From Sinorhizobium sojae CCBAU 05684 (GTDB lineage Bacteria; Pseudomonadota; Alphaproteobacteria; Rhizobiales; Rhizobiaceae), in the NCBI RefSeq assembly GCF_002288525.1, contig NZ_CP023068.1:496001-560000 (forward strand): a stretch of DNA of 64,000 nucleotides, in the 5' to 3' direction. Shown piece by piece: positions 1-7,818 of this stretch; the stretch's first letter is position 1; every line of letters begins with the position of its first letter. Below the pieces are notes generated by a model. The model was not told the origin of the DNA. It saw only the letters and a list, made by a program, of their open reading frames with translations, and did not search any database. Both the position numbers and the translations under genes were made by a program.

Positions 1-116
1 CGTGGTTCGGCATTGAAGATCGTCACCTCATAGCGCCCGGGCGCCTTTTCGAAGAGCTCTTCCAACATGCGGCCCGGCGCCATGCCGTTGCCAACGATCA
101 CCAGTCTCTCGGTCAT
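1..116 (-). CDS. nirB: Nitrite reductase large subunit, N-terminal fragment
   Basis: Only the first 38 or so codons are inside the window. They begin MTERLVIVGNGMAPGRMLEE, which is the N-terminal FAD-binding beta-alpha-beta segment (GNGMAPGR) typical of the assimilatory NAD(P)H nitrite reductase large subunit. This cytoplasmic enzyme reduces nitrite to ammonium. The start lies 4 bases beyond the stop of the nitrate transporter ATPase, so the two are almost certainly co-transcribed and probably translationally coupled. The identification rests on a short segment plus the nitrate-uptake context; a different pyridine nucleotide-disulfide oxidoreductase is possible but unlikely here. Confidence 0.8.
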   Translation of the reverse strand, partial: MTERLVIVGNGMAPGRMLEELFEKAPGRYEVTIFNAEP

Positions 117-120
117 TCCA

Positions 121-1893
121 TTACTCCGCGGCTTGTTTCTTGAGGGGTTGGGCGGGCAACATCGTTCGGGCGGCGCGTTTCGCCCGGATCGCTTCGAGAT
201 GCTCGGGGTCGGGATTTGCGCCGCCTTCATAGGCCTCGAGGAACTCCAGCAGTTCCTCGCGATAGGCGTAGTAGTCGGGGTGCGACAGGAGCTCCTTGCG
301 CGAGCGAGGCCGCGGCAGGTTCACCTCCATGATGTTGCCGATCCGGGCATTCGGTCCGTTCGACATCATTACGACGCGGTCTGCGAGCAGGATTGCCTCG
401 TCGACGTCGTGGGTGACGCAGATCGCCGTCACCTGGGTGCGTTTCCAGACGTCCATCAGCACTTCCTGGAGTTCCCAACGGGTGAGGCTGTCCAGCATGC
501 CAAAGGGCTCGTCGAGCAACAGCAGCTTCGGCGACAGCGCGAAGGCGCGGGCTATGCCGACGCGCTGTTTCATGCCGTTCGACAGATCGGCCGCCAGGCG
601 ATGCATGGCATCGCCGAGCCCGACGCGCTGCAGGTAATATTCGACGACGTCGCGACGTTCGGCGGGTGTCGCATCCGGATAAACGCGATCGACGCCGAGC
701 GCGACATTCTCCCTCGCCGTCAGCCAGGGAAGCAGCGACGGTGCCTGGAACACCACCGCCCGGTCCGGCCCGGCTCCCGAGATCTCCCGCCCGTCGAGGA
801 TGATGCCGCCGGAGGAGATCGGGTTGAGGCCAGCCATCATCGACAGCACGGTCGACTTCCCGCAGCCGGAATGGCCGATGATCGAAATGAATTCGCCCTT
901 GTTCATCTTGAGGTCGAAGCCGTCGACCACCGTCAGCGGACCCTTCGGCGTCGGGTAGACCTTGCGAACCTCGAAGAACTCGACATAGCTCTTCTCTATC
1001 GCCGAATGTGCCTTGCGGGCATAGGCTTCGGGCAGCTTGGCCGCCTTCTGCGTGATCGGAACCACGTTCGGCAGGGAGACGGCGCTGCCATCCTCGGATT
1101 TGCGATCGGCACCGAGATCCATCAGATACTCGGTAACGGCGCCGCGCAGGCGGATGAAATCGGCGTTGGAGTTCATTTCTGCCCGGTCGCGCGGCCGCGG
1201 CAGGTTCACCGCAAAACTGGGGCCGAGCGTCGCCTCCGGCCCGGGCGTGAGCGGAATGATCCGGTCCGCCAGCAGGATCGCCTCATCGACGTCATTGGTG
1301 ATGAGGATGATGGTCTTTTTTTCCTTCGACGAAATATCGGCGAATTCGTCCTGCAGCTTGGAGCGGGTGAGTGCGTCGAGCGCCGAGAGAGGTTCGTCGA
1401 GCAGCAGCACGTCCGGTTTCATCGCGAGAGCCCGGGCGACGGCGACGCGCTGGCGCATGCCGCCGGAAAGTTCCGCCGGTCGGCGTTCCGTCGCGTGGGA
1501 GAGGCCGACCATGTCGATGTAATTCTGGACGATCGCCTTCCGCTCGGCCTTGGATTTCCCGGCATGCACTGCATCGACCGCCAGGGCGACATTGGCGCGG
1601 ACCGAGAGCCAGGGCATCAGCGAATAGGACTGGAAAACGACCCCGCGCTCCGGACCGGGGCCGGTCACTTCCTTGTTGCGGAAGAGCACGGCGCCGCTAT
1701 CGGGTGCCGTCAGGCCGGCTAGGAGGGAGATCAGCGTCGATTTCCCGGAGCCGGAAAAGCCGACGATCGCGATGAACTCGCCTTCCTGGACCCTGAGGTT
1801 CACGCCCGCAAGCACGTCGTTGCGAGACTTGCCCTCGCCGAAGGACTTCGCGACGTCGCTTAGTTCAAGAATAGTCCCATTGAGAATGGTCAC
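121..1893 (-). CDS. Nitrate ABC transporter ATPase with two fused nucleotide-binding domains (NrtC/NrtD-like)
   Basis: About 590 residues with two complete ABC ATPase domains in tandem. Domain 1 has Walker [10 protein letters not shown] (45-53), signature LSGGM (142-146) and Walker B LLLDEP (163-168). Domain 2 has Walker [10 protein letters not shown] (340-348), signature LSNGM (437-441) and a Walker B ending LLLDEP. It energises nitrate import with the adjacent NrtB permease and NrtA binding protein. Cyanobacterial NrtC and NrtD are separate, and NrtC carries a binding-protein-like tail; here two ATPases are fused and no such tail is present. The GTG start fits a GGAGG a few bases upstream; a longer in-frame upstream extension reads only as nonsense opposite nrtB. 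The first domain has Asn200 (TNDVDEA) where the switch His is expected, whereas the second has His495 (THDVDEA). Confidence 0.9.
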   Translation of the reverse strand: MTILNGTILELSDVAKSFGEGKSRNDVLAGVNLRVQEGEFIAIVGFSGSGKSTLISLLAGLTAPDSGAVLFRNKEVTGPGPERGVVFQSYSLMPWLSVRANVALAVDAVHAGKSKAERKAIVQNYIDMVGLSHATERRPAELSGGMRQRVAVARALAMKPDVLLLDEPLSALDALTRSKLQDEFADISSKEKKTIILITNDVDEAILLADRIIPLTPGPEATLGPSFAVNLPRPRDRAEMNSNADFIRLRGAVTEYLMDLGADRKSEDGSAVSLPNVVPITQKAAKLPEAYARKAHSAIEKSYVEFFEVRKVYPTPKGPLTVVDGFDLKMNKGEFISIIGHSGCGKSTVLSMMAGLNPISSGGIILDGREISGAGPDRAVVFQAPSLLPWLTARENVALGVDRVYPDATPAERRDVVEYYLQRVGLGDAMHRLAADLSNGMKQRVGIARAFALSPKLLLLDEPFGMLDSLTRWELQEVLMDVWKRTQVTAICVTHDVDEAILLADRVVMMSNGPNARIGNIMEVNLPRPRSRKELLSHPDYYAYREELLEFLEAYEGGANPDPEHLEAIRAKRAARTMLPAQPLKKQAAE

Positions 1894-1901
1894 GGGGCCT
1901 C

Positions 1902-2975
1902 CTACCGGTTCGACGAGAAGGTGAAGGCGGACTGCAGCGCGTACATGACGCGGTCCAGGAAGAAGCCGATGACACCGATCGTCAGCACCGCAACCATGAT
2001 GCGCGCGAGCGAATCGGAGGAGCCGTTTTGGAACTCGTCCCAGACGAACTTTCCAAGGCCAGGATTCTGGGCGAGCATCTCGGCGGCGATCAGCACCATC
2101 CAACCCACGCCGAGCGAGAGCCTCAGGCCCGTGAAGATCAGGGGCAAGGCGGATGGCAGGACCAGCTTGCGGATGGTCGTCGCGGTCGAGAGCTGCAGCA
2201 CCTTGCCGACATTGACCAGGTCCTTGTCGATCGAGGCGACACCGAGCGCCGTGTTGATGAGCGTCGGCCACAGCGAACAGAGGGTCACGGTCACGGCCGA
2301 GATCACCAGCGACTTCGGCAAGAAGTCCGAGGGATCGACGTAAAGGGCGGAGACAACCATGGTGACGATCGGCAGCCATGCCAGCGGGGAGACGGGCTTG
2401 AAAATCTGGATCAGCGGATTGATGGCGCCGTTGATCGTTTTCGAAAGGCCGGAGGCAATGCCGAGTGGCACGGCGAACAGCGTCGCGATCACGAAGCCGA
2501 GGCCGACGGTCAAGAGCGACGTGGCAATCTGATCGAGATAGGTGGGCTTGCCGGTGAAGACACGATGTTTCACCCGGTCGGACTTGCCTTCTGCGACGAG
2601 CTTGGCGTTGCGCTCGTCCTGCCGGGCATAGAAGGCGTCGGCCTTGCGGCGTTCCGCGAAATGGTCCTTGAGAAGCACGTTTGCCTGCTCGAACACTGCG
2701 GCCGGGCCTGGAATGGCGCCGAGCGAGGTTTGGACTTTCGGCGCGAGGACCGCCCAGAGGGCGAGGAAGAACAGGATGCCGGCAAGCGGCACCAGAAGCA
2801 CCTTGCGGATCTCCGACATCTGTTCGGCGACGTTGTCGCCGGCCGCGATGCGCAGGATCGGGGTCACCCAGCCGAGGCCGAGCACGTTCAGCCAGCTGGC
2901 GGCTTTGTTGATCCGCTGGAACAGACGTTCTCGTCGCGCAAGCCTCGGGTCAGCTACGGTGATCGCTTGAGTCAT
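1902..2975 (-). CDS. nrtB: Nitrate ABC transporter permease
   Basis: A 357-residue inner-membrane permease of the NrtB/SsuC/TauC type. The N-terminal part holds one hydrophobic helix (about residues 80-97), then a charged periplasmic-looking stretch. The transport domain follows from about residue 150, with the EAA-like loop near [20 protein letters not shown] that docks on the ATPase. It forms the membrane channel for nitrate and partners the NrtA protein and the dual ATPase whose gene starts 8 bases downstream. It is somewhat longer than the cyanobacterial homologues because of the N-terminal extension. The ATG start ([12 protein letters not shown]) is the only plausible one. Substrate specificity is inferred from the operon, since the family also moves sulfonates and bicarbonate. 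Confidence 0.9.
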   Translation of the reverse strand: MTQAITVADPRLARRERLFQRINKAASWLNVLGLGWVTPILRIAAGDNVAEQMSEIRKVLLVPLAGILFFLALWAVLAPKVQTSLGAIPGPAAVFEQANVLLKDHFAERRKADAFYARQDERNAKLVAEGKSDRVKHRVFTGKPTYLDQIATSLLTVGLGFVIATLFAVPLGIASGLSKTINGAINPLIQIFKPVSPLAWLPIVTMVVSALYVDPSDFLPKSLVISAVTVTLCSLWPTLINTALGVASIDKDLVNVGKVLQLSTATTIRKLVLPSALPLIFTGLRLSLGVGWMVLIAAEMLAQNPGLGKFVWDEFQNGSSDSLARIMVAVLTIGVIGFFLDRVMYALQSAFTFSSNR

Positions 2976-3016
2976 GAATTCGTCTCATCTGTTAGGATTT
3001 GTGGGTCCAAGGGGTA

Positions 3017-3044
3017 GGCGGCGCGCCCCTAAGTTCGCGCCGCC
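3017..3044 (-). other. Intercistronic GC hairpin between nrtA and nrtB
   Basis: Two 9-base arms (GGCGGCGCG and CGCGCCGCC) are separated by a 10-base loop in the 79-base gap after nrtA. There is no T-run, so it does not look like an intrinsic terminator. A role in protecting the nrtA transcript from 3' decay, giving more binding protein than permease, is a common arrangement in ABC importer operons and is inferred here. Confidence 0.55.
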
Positions 3045-3054
3045 TGCCGCATTC

Positions 3055-4455
3055 TCAGCCGCCGACTACCTCCGAACCGGATACGGTCTGGCCGCTCTTC
3101 AATCCGATCTTAAGGGAGTCGATGTAGGCGTTCGGGGCCTTGGCATCGAAAGTGACGCCGTCGATGAAGTCTGAAGTCGGCGCCTTGTAGCCGTCGGTGC
3201 CGAAGGGGAAGTCGGCCTTGTCCGCGTTGCCCTCTTCGATCAGCATCTCCGCCGCCTTCATGTAGACATCCGGCAGGTAGACGGACTTGGCGGTTTCCGC
3301 GTACCAGGCGTCGTCCTTGTGCTCGTCGATCTGGCCCCAGCGGCGCATCTGCGTCAGGTACCAGATAGCGTCCGAGTAATATGGATAGGTCGCGTAGTGG
3401 CGGAAGAAGACGTTGAAGTCCGGAACCTCGCGCTTGTCGCCCTTTTCGTATTCGAAGGTGCCGGTCATCGAGTTCGCGATGACCTCCGCATCGGCGCCGA
3501 CATATTCGCTGCGTGACAGGATTTCGACCGCCTCTGGCCTGTTGGCGTTGTCGTTCTCGTCCAGCCATTCGGCGGCCCGGATGAGCGCCTTCGTCAGCGC
3601 GAGCGTCGTGTTCGGGTATTTCTCGGTGAATTCCTTCGTCAGCCCGAAGACCTTCTCCGGATTGTTCTTCCAGATTTCGTAATCGGTGATGACCGGAACG
3701 CCGATGCCCTTGAAGACGGCTGCCTGGTTCCACGGCTCGCCCACGCAATAGCCGACGATGGTGCCGGCTTCGAGGGTTGCCGGCATCTGCGGCGGCGGGG
3801 TCACCGAGAGCAGCGCATCGGCCTTGATCTGTCCCGAAACGTTTTCAGGCGAATAGAAGCCCGGATGGATGTCGCCGGATGCCAGCCAGTAGCGAAGTTC
3901 GTAATTGTGTGTTGACACAGGGAAGACCATGCCGAGATTAAACGGCTTGCCCTGTGCCTTGAACTGATCCACCACCGGCTTCAGCGCATCGGCCTTGATC
4001 GGGTGGACCGGCTTGCCGTCGTCGCCAACCGGAATGTGCTCTTTCATCATCGCCCAGACGTCGTTAGAGACGGTGATGCCGTTGCCGTTCAGGTCCATCG
4101 AGAAGGGCGTGACGATATGCGCCTTGGTGCCGAAGCCGATCGTTGCGGCGAGCGGTTGGCCGGCCAGCATGTGCGCACCGTCCAGTTCCCCGGTAATCAC
4201 CCGGTCAAGCAGCACCTTCCAGTTCGCCTGCGGCTCGAGCGTGACGAACAGGCCCTCGTCTTCGAAGAAGCCCTTTTCATAGGCGATTGCCAGCGGCGCC
4301 ATGTCGGTGAGCTTGATAAAGCCGAGCTTCAGTTCGTCCTTTTCCGGTTCCAGCATTTCTGCCGCTGCGACCGAGGCCGCGCTGCCAAAGAGGGCCGCCG
4401 CCAAGGCTGCGACGATCGAACACTTCGTGAATCTGTCAGTGGAAGCTCTGCTCAT
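3055..4455 (-). CDS. nrtA: Nitrate-binding protein of the NrtA/CmpA family
   Basis: A 466-residue periplasmic solute-binding protein. The N-terminus [20 protein letters not shown] continues into a hydrophobic core and a VAAAE signal-peptidase site. The mature protein begins with the family pattern [20 protein letters not shown] and contains the [12 protein letters not shown] and [12 protein letters not shown] segments characteristic of NrtA-type nitrate/nitrite binding proteins. The chosen ATG has AGGAG six bases upstream; a longer reading extends into the leader hairpins and is rejected. It is the first gene of the nrtA-nrtB-ATPase-nirB transcript and lies downstream of an attenuator-type leader. 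It is related in sequence to the cytoplasmic NasS encoded just upstream, which lacks a signal peptide. Confidence 0.93.
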   Translation of the reverse strand: MSRASTDRFTKCSIVAALAAALFGSAASVAAAEMLEPEKDELKLGFIKLTDMAPLAIAYEKGFFEDEGLFVTLEPQANWKVLLDRVITGELDGAHMLAGQPLAATIGFGTKAHIVTPFSMDLNGNGITVSNDVWAMMKEHIPVGDDGKPVHPIKADALKPVVDQFKAQGKPFNLGMVFPVSTHNYELRYWLASGDIHPGFYSPENVSGQIKADALLSVTPPPQMPATLEAGTIVGYCVGEPWNQAAVFKGIGVPVITDYEIWKNNPEKVFGLTKEFTEKYPNTTLALTKALIRAAEWLDENDNANRPEAVEILSRSEYVGADAEVIANSMTGTFEYEKGDKREVPDFNVFFRHYATYPYYSDAIWYLTQMRRWGQIDEHKDDAWYAETAKSVYLPDVYMKAAEMLIEEGNADKADFPFGTDGYKAPTSDFIDGVTFDAKAPNAYIDSLKIGLKSGQTVSGSEVVGG

Positions 4456-4514
4456 GCTTTTCTCCTGTTTGCCGGCGATGGGAGGTCGCCTGCGGCTGCG
4501 ACGTTTCAGGGCAC

Positions 4515-4585
4515 AAAAGAAAAGGCTGCCAAACCGAAGCCAACGCTCTCCCTCGTTCAGAGCGTGGTCCCAGTTTGGCAGCCTT
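4515..4585 (-). terminator. Intrinsic terminator (attenuator) in the nrtA leader
   Basis: On the minus strand a 13-base arm AAGGCTGCCAAAC pairs perfectly with GTTTGGCAGCCTT and is followed by TTTTCTTTT. The loop holds a second hairpin (ACGCTCT/AGAGCGT). This is a strong Rho-independent terminator about 60 bases before the nrtA start codon, so it would block expression unless antiterminated. It is placed directly after an ANTAR-type hairpin and downstream of the sigma-54 promoter. Confidence 0.85.
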
Positions 4586-4592
4586 GCCTTTA

Positions 4593-4610
4593 GCGCCCCC
4601 CATTGGACGC
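4593..4610 (-). promoter_or_regulatory. Predicted NasT (ANTAR) RNA target hairpin P2
   Basis: In the transcript GCGUCC and GGGCGC form a 6-bp stem (one G-U pair) closed by the hexaloop AAUGGG. ANTAR antiterminators recognise paired stem-loops whose hexanucleotide loops carry A at position 1 and G at position 4; this loop has both. It ends 7 bases before the terminator arm. A weaker upstream stem (AGCCCCUCGAGGUGCU, about 4618-4637) could be the first hairpin, but its loop fits less well. The assignment is structural inference supported by the nearby nasT gene. Confidence 0.65.
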
Positions 4611-4650
4611 GAACTATGTCGAGCACCTCGAGGGGCTACGCTTTCATCAA

Positions 4651-4666
4651 TGCAGGAACCGTGCCA
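4651..4666 (-). promoter_or_regulatory. Sigma-54 (-24/-12) promoter of the nitrate uptake operon
   Basis: The minus strand reads TGGCACGGTTCCTGCA. It matches the TGGCACG-N4-TTGCA consensus with correct GG-to-GC spacing and one mismatch. Transcription would begin roughly 12 bases downstream and give a leader of about 185 nucleotides before nrtA. This fits nitrogen-limitation control by NtrC with RpoN in rhizobia. The upstream region toward nasS would need an NtrC site, which I did not identify with confidence. Confidence 0.75.
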
Positions 4667-4796
4667 CTTTCGCTAATCAGGGGAATTCCAAGGTTTTCCA
4701 AGGGAATATGGAATAGTGGGAAAGGGAGCTCGGATGCTTTTTAAGTTGGTGCTTGAATAAATTTTGCGCAGTGCACAAAAAGACGGCAGAGGACGT

Positions 4797-6017
4797 TCAG
4801 CTTTGGCTCGCAAGATATTCGTCGAGCCGGTCGGGGTCGAATATTCGTCCATCGAAAAAGCCGTCGGGGCCGAGTACGAGCCCCTTCTCGGAAGCGCCCA
4901 CGGGTGCCGCGGCTGTCAGTGCTCCTTCGACCTTCATATTGGCGCCCGGCATTGGCGCGGCCATCGGCTTTAATGCCTGGCGATAGATATCGGGGCGATA
5001 AGTGTCGCGCGCGCGCTCGGCCTGGGCGGGGGAATGCTCCGCGTGGCCCCAGCGGACCATCTGGCTGTAGAACCAGAGGGCGTGGCTCTGCCAGGGAAAG
5101 GTCGCTCCCTTTGCATGCGGCACGAAGAATTCCGGGATCGCGTCAGCTGCGCCGTCCCCAAGCGCCAAATGCCCGGTGAGGATCGGCATCAGCCTTTCGC
5201 GTGGAAGGCCCAGATGCTCAGCGGGGCTCATCAGCGCGGCGAGTTCTTCATGATTGGTAGTGTCGCCGCACCAGGTCGAGCTGCGATAAAGCGCCCGCAG
5301 CAGGGCGTCCAGCGCCGGGCGGTGTTCCGTGGCGAATCGAGCCGAGACGCCGAGCACCTTTTCGGGGCTGAGACGCCAGATCGACGCCTTGGTGGTGGCA
5401 ATGCGCCCCGCGCCGCCTGCAATGGCAACGCTGTTCCAGGGTTCGCCGGCGCAGAAGCCGTCGATCGCGCCGGTCGCCAGCGCATCCGCCATGAGCGAGG
5501 GCGGAACCACGACGATCTCGACATCCCTTTCCGGGTCGATCCCGCAGGCTGAAAGCCAGTAGCGCAATTCGTAATTATGGCCTGAGAAGGGGTGGACGAC
5601 GGCAAAGCGCAGCGGCGGCTCGCCCGCGGCACGGCGGTACTCGACGACCTGACTGAGCGCTGTGCCGTTTGCGCCCGGATCGGTGCCGGGGCCGGCACCC
5701 TTCCCAACCATGTGCCCCCAAAGGTCGCGCGAGACCGTGACGGCATTGCCGCCGAGCCCGAGCGCGAAGGGTGCGACAAGCTCCAGCGATAGCGGCGTCA
5801 AGCCCAGATTGGATGCAATCGGCATGGGGGCCAGCATATGCGCGGCCTGGAACTGACCGACCGCGATCCGGTCGCGGATGTTCGCCCAGGAAGTTTCCCG
5901 AACGAGTTGCACCGAAAGGCCTTCTTCGCCGGTAAAGCCTTTCTCGACGGCGGCAATCAGGACCGCGCTGTCGAAGAGCGGCATGTAACCGAGAGTGATG
6001 TCGGCGGTGGCAGCCAT
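4797..6017 (-). CDS. nasS: Nitrate/nitrite sensor NasS
   Basis: A 406-residue homologue of NrtA-type binding proteins that starts MAATADITLGYMPLFDSAVL with no signal peptide, so it is expected to be cytoplasmic. It keeps the [13 protein letters not shown] and GFCAGEPWNSVA family segments. In characterised bacteria NasS holds the antiterminator NasT inactive until nitrate or nitrite binds. Its ATG follows the nasT stop without a gap (TGAATG), so the pair should be translationally coupled and made in balanced amounts. The missing export signal and the partner gene separate it from the periplasmic transporter component nrtA next door. Confidence 0.9.
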   Translation of the reverse strand: MAATADITLGYMPLFDSAVLIAAVEKGFTGEEGLSVQLVRETSWANIRDRIAVGQFQAAHMLAPMPIASNLGLTPLSLELVAPFALGLGGNAVTVSRDLWGHMVGKGAGPGTDPGANGTALSQVVEYRRAAGEPPLRFAVVHPFSGHNYELRYWLSACGIDPERDVEIVVVPPSLMADALATGAIDGFCAGEPWNSVAIAGGAGRIATTKASIWRLSPEKVLGVSARFATEHRPALDALLRALYRSSTWCGDTTNHEELAALMSPAEHLGLPRERLMPILTGHLALGDGAADAIPEFFVPHAKGATFPWQSHALWFYSQMVRWGHAEHSPAQAERARDTYRPDIYRQALKPMAAPMPGANMKVEGALTAAAPVGASEKGLVLGPDGFFDGRIFDPDRLDEYLASQS

Positions 6018-6611
6018 TCAGGGGTCCTCCAGCAATCCCGCCGCAAGCACCAGGCTCTGCGCGATCTCGGCAATTTTGCGATTCTGGTTCATCGCGGTCG
6101 TGCGCAGGAGCTTATAGGCCTCTTCCTCGCCGATGCCGCGCGATTTCATCAGGATGCCCTTGGCGCGGTCGATCACCTTGCGGTCCGCAAGCTCGCTGCG
6201 CGCTTCCGCCAACTCGCGCTCCATGCGCGAGAAGGCGTTGAAGCGGCCAATTGCCATGTCGAGGATCGGCTTTACCCGCTCCTGCCGCAGCCCGTCGACC
6301 ACATAGGCGGAGACGCCGGCATCGATGGCCGCCTCGATCATGCTGCTGTCGGAGCGGTCGACGAACATGGCGATCGGGCGCTTGACCGAGCGGGAGAGCT
6401 GAAACATGCTCTCCAGCAAGTCGCGGTTGGGGTTTTCCAGATCGATGACGATCACGTCCGGCTGCAGCCGTTCAATGACGCGCCCGACGCCGTGGACATC
6501 GTGAACGACACTGACCCGGCTGTGGCCGGCATTGTGCAGCCCGGCCTCGATGATCGAGGCACGGATGGCGTTCTCGTCAATCACCAGAATGGTCAGGTCG
6601 CGATGAGTCAT
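6018..6611 (-). CDS. nasT: Nitrate-responsive antiterminator NasT (receiver-like plus ANTAR)
   Basis: A 197-residue two-domain regulator. Residues 1-120 form a receiver-like domain (LTILVIDENAIRASIIEAGL, then VIVIDLENP around the usual phospho-Asp position). Residues about 128-190 form an ANTAR RNA-binding domain with the patterns DRAKGILMKSRGIGEEEAY and LLRTTAMNQNRKIAEIAQ. When released by NasS it binds a paired-hairpin RNA and prevents termination in nitrate-assimilation leaders; a matching target lies upstream of nrtA. No convincing Shine-Dalgarno precedes the start. Instead a perfect 16-base palindrome sits 1 base upstream, which may limit its translation. Confidence 0.92.
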   Translation of the reverse strand: MTHRDLTILVIDENAIRASIIEAGLHNAGHSRVSVVHDVHGVGRVIERLQPDVIVIDLENPNRDLLESMFQLSRSVKRPIAMFVDRSDSSMIEAAIDAGVSAYVVDGLRQERVKPILDMAIGRFNAFSRMERELAEARSELADRKVIDRAKGILMKSRGIGEEEAYKLLRTTAMNQNRKIAEIAQSLVLAAGLLEDP

Positions 6612-6612
6612 G

Positions 6613-6628
6613 CCGCATCATGATGCGG
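6613..6628 (-). promoter_or_regulatory. Perfect palindrome abutting the nasT start codon
   Basis: CCGCATCATGATGCGG is a perfect 16-base palindrome ending one base upstream of the nasT ATG, where a ribosome-binding site would be expected. It could be a protein operator or an RNA stem occluding initiation. Both are inference. Confidence 0.4.
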
Positions 6629-6761
6629 TGCAGCAAAATTCGCAATATGGCTGCCTAAATTATTTGCGTTTTCACAAGCTGCATCAATTTGAGGCGAATT
6701 CGGTGGGTGGCGACAAGCAGGAGATGAGTGGAAGCGGCCGCGTTATTGTCCCGGACTCGTA

Positions 6762-7808
6762 TCAAAGAGTCGCCAGGGTACGGTTTGGCACCCTGCCGCG
6801 ATAGAGTTCCTGTAGGTGAAGCTTGTTCTCCAGCGCGGTAATGACCTCGTCGCTGAAGTCCACGCCAACGATAGCCGCAATCTCGGGGAATCCACCGGGT
6901 GTGAAGACGTTGACCTCCAGCACCTTGTCGCCGACGATGTCGAGACCGACCAGGAACATGCCGTCTTCTACGAGCTTGGGACGAAGCTTTTCGGCGATTG
7001 CGAGAACCTCCGGTGTAATGGTGGCGGCTTCGGGCCTCCCGCTGGCGTGGATATTCGAGCGAACGTCGCCCTTTGCCGGGATGCGCCGAAAGGCGGCGTA
7101 CACGCCGTCGCGCTCGAGTGGCCGTCCATTCATGAGGAAGAGGCGGATGTCTCCTGCGACCGCATCCGGCAGAAAGTCCTGTGCTATCAGATAACCGCCA
7201 CCGCTGGCGACCTCGAAGATCTGGTTGAGGTTGACTTCGTCCTTGGATCCGATCTTGAAGACGTTCTTGCCGCCGGAGCCTTGCAGGGGCTTCAGTACGA
7301 CGCCGCGCGAATGGCTGTCGATGAACGCCCGGATTTCTTCGATACTTCTGGAGATCAGCGTCGTCGGCCGTACGAGCTCAGGAAAGCCCTGGAAATAGAG
7401 CTTGTTCTGCGCAAGCGCCAAGCCTTCGGGGTCATTGAGGACGATTATGCCGCGCGCAGCCGCCAGCCGTCCAAAGTTCGTGCCGACATAAACCGCCCAG
7501 GGGCGGCTGTCTGCATCTTCGGAGGGGTCGTTTCGCAGAAAAAGCACATCGACCTCGCCCAACTCGATCGTGCTGATTTTCGCCTGCTTGCTCTTCAGGG
7601 CACCAAGCAACGTCTCGGGCTTCTTCGGCTTCGCGCCGTCCAAAGTCGTCGCGCGGATCAGCATGCTGTCGTCGGGGCGCAGTACGAAATCTCCCGGCGT
7701 GACGTAGCAGACCTCGTGGCCGCGCGCGAGCGCGGCCAGCGCCAGCCATGTCGTAGTATAGTAAGGCGCCTCGCCTTCGATGGAATTGACGAAAAAGGCG
7801 ATGCGCAT
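6762..7808 (-). CDS. GshB-like ATP-grasp ligase
   Basis: A 348-residue ATP-grasp protein resembling glutathione synthetase. The N-terminus (MRIAFFVNSIEGEAPYYTTT) matches the GshB substrate domain. The ATP-binding region includes GVVLKPLQGSGGKNVF (about 180-195), and the metal/substrate segment is DKVLEVNVFTPGGFPEI. Such enzymes ligate an amino acid or amine to a carboxylate through an acyl phosphate. It is the last gene of a three-gene operon after a DUF1704 metalloprotease and an N-formylglutamate amidohydrolase-like protein. That setting makes it unlikely to be the housekeeping glutathione synthetase. The start codon is chosen for homology; a longer upstream reading overlaps the preceding gene. 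The true substrate is unknown. Confidence 0.8.
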   Translation of the reverse strand: MRIAFFVNSIEGEAPYYTTTWLALAALARGHEVCYVTPGDFVLRPDDSMLIRATTLDGAKPKKPETLLGALKSKQAKISTIELGEVDVLFLRNDPSEDADSRPWAVYVGTNFGRLAAARGIIVLNDPEGLALAQNKLYFQGFPELVRPTTLISRSIEEIRAFIDSHSRGVVLKPLQGSGGKNVFKIGSKDEVNLNQIFEVASGGGYLIAQDFLPDAVAGDIRLFLMNGRPLERDGVYAAFRRIPAKGDVRSNIHASGRPEAATITPEVLAIAEKLRPKLVEDGMFLVGLDIVGDKVLEVNVFTPGGFPEIAAIVGVDFSDEVITALENKLHLQELYRGRVPNRTLATL

Positions 7809-7818
7809 TTGCCACTCC

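Noticed and set aside
67-1722. 551-codon plus-strand frame opposite the nitrate ATPase
   Set aside because: It is the antisense shadow of the two ATPase domains. The minus-strand protein has full ABC motifs, and the plus-strand product has no recognisable domain.
1894-2379. Upstream extension of the dual ATPase reading frame into nrtB
   Set aside because: The extension lies within the nrtB coding sequence on the same strand and translates to Arg-rich nonsense. The GTG with GGAGG in front fits much better.
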